Source: an uncultured Lachnospiraceae bacterium
Lineage (GTDB): Bacteria > Bacillota > Clostridia > Lachnospirales > Lachnospiraceae
DNA: 36,252 nt
Direction of reading: 5' to 3'
Assembly: GCA_905233695.1 (NCBI GenBank)
Contig: CAJODN010000014.1
Coordinates: 1 to 36,252 of the forward strand
Shown here piece by piece: positions 32,800-36,252 of this stretch. Position numbers and translations under genes: made by a program. The stretch's first letter is position 1, and each line of letters opens with the position of its first letter. A model generated the notes under the pieces. It was not told the origin of the DNA, did no database searches, and saw nothing but the letters and a program-made list of their open reading frames with translations.

Positions 32800-34006
32800 T
32801 AACGAAATCAAAATCATGGCAGATAAAGAATATACAATGGAAGAAATCAAGGAGAAGGCCTACGCCCATTACGGAGGCTTTTCTCAGTATGCGACGAAGG
32901 TTCCCGATGATTCTTCCGGCATTAGATATTATTCTTCAAAATCAAATGAGAGTCTCAGAAGTCCCTTCGCAGTTGATATTGATAAGATACTCCATAACCC
33001 ATTATACAATCGTTACGGCGATAAGACGCAGGTATTTTCATTCTATAGGAATGATGAGATTACAAGAAGAGCTACTCACGTCCAGCTTGTTGCCAGAATA
33101 GCAAGAATTATAAGTATGAGCCTCGGTCTCAATATCGACCTTACGGAAGCAATAGCCCTAGGTCACGATATCGGTCATACGCCTTTCGGGCATGTGGGCG
33201 AGAAATATTTGGATGAATTATACTATGAATCTTGCGGAAGACATTTCTATCACAATGTTCATAGTGTAAGAGCGCTTAAGGTGATAACACCGACTAATCT
33301 TACAGTTCATACACTTGACGGAATAATATGTCATAATGGCGAGAGGCCGGAAGGAGAGTACTATCCAAGCGAACCTAAGTCGTTAGAACAGTTCGAAGAA
33401 CTAATCGAGAACTGCTATACGAAGGAAGGCTTTGTCGATACTCTTAAGCCATTCACTCTCGAAGGCTGTGTTGTAAGAGTGAGTGATGTAATAGCTTATG
33501 TTATGAAGGATAGAGATGACGCAGAGAAGCTGGGAGTAAATGTTGATTACGAGAAGCCGGGACAGCTTGGCGGAATGAACTACACATTTTTAAGTAACAT
33601 AACTGAGAATATCGTGCTTAACAGTTTTAACAAGCCATATATTAAAATGGATCCGGAATACTTTGAAGACCTTTATCGTCTTAAGAAGGAAAATGCGAAG
33701 AAGATATACGGAAATGATAAGATTAACGATTTATACGACAGAACAATTCGACCTATGATGAAGGCTCTTTATAACAGATTCAAGGAAGACATTATTAATG
33801 AAAACCGGGATAGCTTCATTTATAAGCATCACGTAGATTATGAGCGGTTCAAAAAGACATACGAGAAGAACAAAATGAGACCTGACGATATGGTGGTCGA
33901 CTACATTGCCGGAATGACGGACGACTATTTTATCGATCTCTATCGTGAAATATTCGGAGATGACGACGTCATGAAGGAAGTAAAATATGTGGGATATTTT
34001 GATTAA
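32792..34006 (+). CDS. HD-domain dNTP triphosphohydrolase-like protein
   Basis: 404 residues of the dGTPase/SAMHD1-like HD superfamily. Metal ligands: H96 (THVQLV), H125-D126 (ALGHDIGHTPFGH) and D232 (RVSDVIAYV), the four positions of the HD site. Residues following the site (HNVHSVRAL) also match Dgt. These enzymes cut dNTP to deoxynucleoside and triphosphate, adjusting nucleotide pools and sometimes limiting phage. The ATG at 32792 has GGGAG seven bases upstream; the ATG at 32786 is too close to it, and one at 32816 is possible. The start overlaps the stop of the SGNH gene, so translation may be coupled although the functions look unrelated. Confidence 0.82.
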   Translation: MNNNEIKIMADKEYTMEEIKEKAYAHYGGFSQYATKVPDDSSGIRYYSSKSNESLRSPFAVDIDKILHNPLYNRYGDKTQVFSFYRNDEITRRATHVQLVARIARIISMSLGLNIDLTEAIALGHDIGHTPFGHVGEKYLDELYYESCGRHFYHNVHSVRALKVITPTNLTVHTLDGIICHNGERPEGEYYPSEPKSLEQFEELIENCYTKEGFVDTLKPFTLEGCVVRVSDVIAYVMKDRDDAEKLGVNVDYEKPGQLGGMNYTFLSNITENIVLNSFNKPYIKMDPEYFEDLYRLKKENAKKIYGNDKINDLYDRTIRPMMKALYNRFKEDIINENRDSFIYKHHVDYERFKKTYEKNKMRPDDMVVDYIAGMTDDYFIDLYREIFGDDDVMKEVKYVGYFD

Positions 34007-34015
34007 AAAGCGTGA

Positions 34016-34099
34016 CACTTTATAGAAGAAGGTGCGTATGATGAATTGATGAAGCTCAACGGAAGATTTGCTAATCTTGTCAGAAGACAGATTCAATAG
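34016..34099 (+). pseudogene. C-terminal remnant of an ABC exporter ATP-binding protein
   Basis: Ten bases after the HD gene a 27-codon frame reads HFIEEGAYDELMKLNGRF and ends RRQIQ-stop. This is the unmistakable end of an ABC exporter nucleotide-binding domain (consensus G-x-I-x-E-x-G-T-H-x-E-L-M-x-x-x-G-x-Y/F). Walker A, signature and Walker B parts are absent, and a TGA lies directly upstream in frame. The rest of the gene has been deleted, with the HD gene now joined to its tail. Confidence 0.8.
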
Positions 34100-34111
34100 T
34101 TAAGAAAACTC

Positions 34112-34140
34112 TTGACAAAGCGATTACATCGTTATATACT
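34112..34140 (+). promoter_or_regulatory. promoter of asnB
   Basis: TTGACA at 34112-34117, 17-bp spacer, TATACT at 34135-34140 (11 of 12 consensus bases). Start near 34147. Confidence 0.75.
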
Positions 34141-34159
34141 GACACTCGAAGAGACAAAG

Positions 34160-34195
34160 GCGTCTTGAAGTAGTTACTTCAAGGCGCTTATTTTT
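34160..34195 (+). terminator. terminator-like hairpin in the asnB leader (possible attenuator)
   Basis: A 13-bp stem with one G-T pair, GCGTCTTGAAGTA (34160-34172) and TACTTCAAGGCGC (34175-34187), then TTATTTTT. It lies between the asnB promoter and the asnB ribosome binding site (GGGAGG, near 34201), so it would end most transcripts about 45 bases after initiation unless read through. Its upstream edge, GACAAAGGCGTC, could pair alternatively. Confidence 0.65.
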
Positions 34196-34214
34196 ATGCA
34201 GGGAGGAACTTAAA

Positions 34215-35876
34215 ATGTGCTCAATACTGGGATACTGTGGCAAGACTGATTATCAAAAAATGAGCTTCGACGAATTCAAGGAGGCATTATCTAAAACAAA
34301 GACAAGAGGTCCGGATGTAAGCAGAATAATTAAAACTGAAAGCGGTTATCTCGGCTTCAACCGTTTATCAATAATGGGACTTACAACTAACGGAATGCAA
34401 CCATTTGTATTTAAAAATGACAGAACCGTCACTTATGATATAACAAGTGAGAGTCCTTGCTACGGCGAGCCCGATGACTACGACTACGCACTTATATGTA
34501 ACGGTGAGATATACGGGTTCAGAAAGTTTAGAAATGAATTGGAGGCTAAGGGTTACAGATTCATAAGCGATTCCGATTGCGAGATTATTCCCGCGCTATA
34601 TAGAGAGTACGGAACGGATATGTTCGCTATGCTTGATGCGGAATATGCAATGTTACTTTACGACAAGAAGAATGATTCCTACATTGCCGCAAGAGATCCT
34701 ATAGGAATCAGACCACTTTACTATGGTGTTTTATCTGACGGTTCATTTATATTTGCATCTGAGCCTAAGAACATTGTGGGTGTTGTAGATAATATTAAAC
34801 CTTTCCCTCCGGGACATTATTATAAAGACGGTAAGCTTGTCTGCTACAAGGACTTATCTAAGGTAGATTCATTCCATGATGATGACTTGGATACAATCTA
34901 TAAGAACATCCATGACCTTCTTATTAAAGGTGTGGACAAGAGACTTGATTCCGACTCACCGGTAGGATTCCTTCTTTCCGGAGGTCTCGATTCATCACTT
35001 GTATGCGGAATTGCGACAACACTTATGGATAAGCCTCTTGAGACATGGGCTATAGGAATGGATGTTGATGCAATTGACTTAAAGTACGCAAGAGAGGTTG
35101 CCGACTATATCGGCTCTAACCATCATGAGATAATAATTACGAAGCAGGATGTTCTTGATGCACTTGACCCTGTTATCCATGCTCTCGGCACATATGATAT
35201 AACGACAATAAGAGCGTCAATCGGTATGTATCTGTTATGCAAGGCAATTCACGAGCAGTCTGATAACAGAGTTATCCTTACAGGTGAGATCTCTGACGAA
35301 ATATTCGGTTATAAATATACTGACTTTGCACCGTCTCCGGAGGAATTCCAGAAGGAATCGGAGAAACGTATCCACGAGATTCATATGTACGATGTACTTC
35401 GTGCCGACAGGTGTATAAGCGTTAACTCTCTTGAAGCGAGGGTGCCCTTCGGCGACCACGATTTCGTCTCATATTGCATGTCCATTGATCCGGACAAGAA
35501 GATGAATCATTATGGTAAAGGTAAATACTTACTCAGAAAAGCATTCGAAGAGGACAAGCTTATTCCCGACAGTATTCTTTGGCGTGAGAAGGCTGCATTC
35601 TCCGACGCTGTAGGTCACTCCCTTAAGGATGACATAGTGGAGCTTGCCGAGAGTACTTACACCGATGACGCGTTCAAGATTAAAAGTGCTAAGTATACTC
35701 ACGCAACACCTTTTACGAAGGAGTCGCTACTTTATAGAGAAATATTCGAGAAGCACTATCCCGGTCAGTCGGATATGATAGTTGATTTCTGGATGCCCAA
35801 CAAGAATTGGGAAGGATGTGACGTTAACGACCCTTCCGCGAGAGTTTTGTCCAACTATGGAGCCAGCGGGGAATAG
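34215..35876 (+). CDS. asnB: glutamine-hydrolysing asparagine synthetase B
   Basis: 553 residues, matching E. coli AsnB length. The N-terminal glutaminase has nucleophile Cys2 (MCSILGYCG) directly after the initiator Met, which fixes the start, plus the R-L-S-I segment and the CNGEIYGF loop. The C-terminal synthetase has the PP-loop SGGLDSS at 255-261, and the GEISDEIFGYKY and LEARVPFGD signatures. It makes asparagine from aspartate, ATP and glutamine. A promoter and a leader hairpin lie upstream. The next gene follows 10 bp after the stop. Confidence 0.95.
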   Translation: MCSILGYCGKTDYQKMSFDEFKEALSKTKTRGPDVSRIIKTESGYLGFNRLSIMGLTTNGMQPFVFKNDRTVTYDITSESPCYGEPDDYDYALICNGEIYGFRKFRNELEAKGYRFISDSDCEIIPALYREYGTDMFAMLDAEYAMLLYDKKNDSYIAARDPIGIRPLYYGVLSDGSFIFASEPKNIVGVVDNIKPFPPGHYYKDGKLVCYKDLSKVDSFHDDDLDTIYKNIHDLLIKGVDKRLDSDSPVGFLLSGGLDSSLVCGIATTLMDKPLETWAIGMDVDAIDLKYAREVADYIGSNHHEIIITKQDVLDALDPVIHALGTYDITTIRASIGMYLLCKAIHEQSDNRVILTGEISDEIFGYKYTDFAPSPEEFQKESEKRIHEIHMYDVLRADRCISVNSLEARVPFGDHDFVSYCMSIDPDKKMNHYGKGKYLLRKAFEEDKLIPDSILWREKAAFSDAVGHSLKDDIVELAESTYTDDAFKIKSAKYTHATPFTKESLLYREIFEKHYPGQSDMIVDFWMPNKNWEGCDVNDPSARVLSNYGASGE

Positions 35877-35886
35877 GAGACAAATT

Positions 35887-36252
35887 ATGGAACCATTCGA
35901 AAAAGTATTATCCGGCATTCCTGATATGGATACGGCCCTTGACTACATCCGGCTTGGTGATAACGTTGTATGGGAAGTATCCGAGCTATCGGAATTCAAA
36001 TTATTCGTGGAGCCTTATATTAAGCAGGCCATCGAGGATGAGCGTAGTATAGTTTACTTTCGCTTCGCAAGTCACGACCCTGTAATACCGGACTACCCTG
36101 AAGTCAAGAAATACACGATTCCCTTGTCTCATCGGTTCGAGAATTTCTCTGTGGAGATTCATAACATAATCGAGAAGGAGGGAAGAGGGGCGTTCTATGT
36201 CTTCGATTGCCTATCTGAGCTTCAGACGGCATGGGCTACAGATATGATGATG
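35887..36252 (+). CDS. probable PEP/pyruvate-binding domain protein with KaiC-like N-terminus (partial)
   Basis: The first 122 codons of a gene cut by the window edge. AGGAG is eight bases before the ATG. The start resembles a RecA/KaiC-type ATPase entry (GIPDMDTALDYIRLGDNVVWEV) but without a Walker A GxxxxGKT/S, followed by VYFRFAS, EIHNIIEKEGRGAFYVFDCLSEL and a TDMMM segment. From memory this N-terminus belongs to large Lachnospiraceae proteins annotated as PEP/pyruvate-binding (PEP synthase-like). The defining C-terminal domain is outside the window, so the name is tentative. It is probably co-transcribed with asnB. Confidence 0.45.
   Translation, partial: MEPFEKVLSGIPDMDTALDYIRLGDNVVWEVSELSEFKLFVEPYIKQAIEDERSIVYFRFASHDPVIPDYPEVKKYTIPLSHRFENFSVEIHNIIEKEGRGAFYVFDCLSELQTAWATDMMM

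Noticed and set aside
32792-34006. HD phosphohydrolase as part of an anti-phage defence island
   Set aside because: dNTPase HD proteins can act in defence, but the neighbours are envelope and amino-acid genes with no other defence-type gene.

Overview
The window looks like a chromosomal segment of an anaerobic Firmicute of the Lachnospiraceae type (Butyrivibrio/Pseudobutyrivibrio-like). This is inferred from moderate-to-low GC, strong GGAGG-type ribosome binding sites, near-consensus sigma-A promoters, an FprA flavodiiron protein, a DUF4250 protein next to an ECF S component, and the general look of the proteins. It holds about 30 intact protein genes, the start of one more at the right edge, and three gene remnants. 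No tRNA, rRNA, CRISPR array, phage module or intact insertion sequence was seen. No gene-free stretch exceeds 300 bases. The longest are 20626-20840 (one possible micro-ORF), 34007-34214 (an ABC-transporter remnant, a promoter and a hairpin) and 3363-3557 (divergent promoters and a repeat end).

Layout. 1-3362: a broken flavoprotein fragment, an MFS exporter, a convergent XRE regulator, and a translationally coupled reverse operon (ECF S component, DUF4250, lipoprotein). 3518-9297: metF, a stand-alone methionine-synthase reactivation protein, a metH lacking that domain, mscL and mnmA, probably one transcription unit. 9301-11481: DegV and the flavodiiron protein FprA. 11600-12877: reverse O-acetylhomoserine sulfhydrylase. 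13017-16238: a large 7TM hybrid sensor kinase. 16346-20625: ilvN and ilvC, a reverse aquaporin, then leuC and leuD. 20841-24748: a degenerate HNH/AP2 protein, thrC, and a reverse CheY plus CheX-like pair. 24897-27942: a small membrane protein, citrate synthase and a malate/lactate dehydrogenase, the last two divergent around a palindromic operator candidate. 27949-32799: a decayed histidine kinase, a small membrane protein, a TcaA-like anchored protein, and an MBOAT plus SGNH acyltransferase pair. 32792-36252: an HD phosphohydrolase, an ABC remnant, asnB, and the beginning of a probable PEP/pyruvate-binding protein.

Functionally the core is amino-acid biosynthesis. Methyl-THF production (MetF), cobalamin methionine synthase (MetH plus its separate activator) and direct sulfhydrylation (MetY) serve methionine. 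IlvN, IlvC and LeuCD serve branched-chain amino acids, ThrC threonine, AsnB asparagine, and citrate synthase supplies the 2-oxoglutarate branch. No SAM riboswitch or T-box was recognised in front of these genes; simple promoters were.

The most interesting non-coding content is two families of interspersed structured repeats. One is a palindromic, MITE-like family with ends GTAA(T/C)TATTCAGAACC, present as a complete 142-bp element, two short hairpins and two solo ends. One solo end abuts a truncated kinase gene. The other is a 99-nt element in two copies at 94 of 99 identity whose differences include a compensatory base-pair change, as expected of a conserved RNA or DNA fold.
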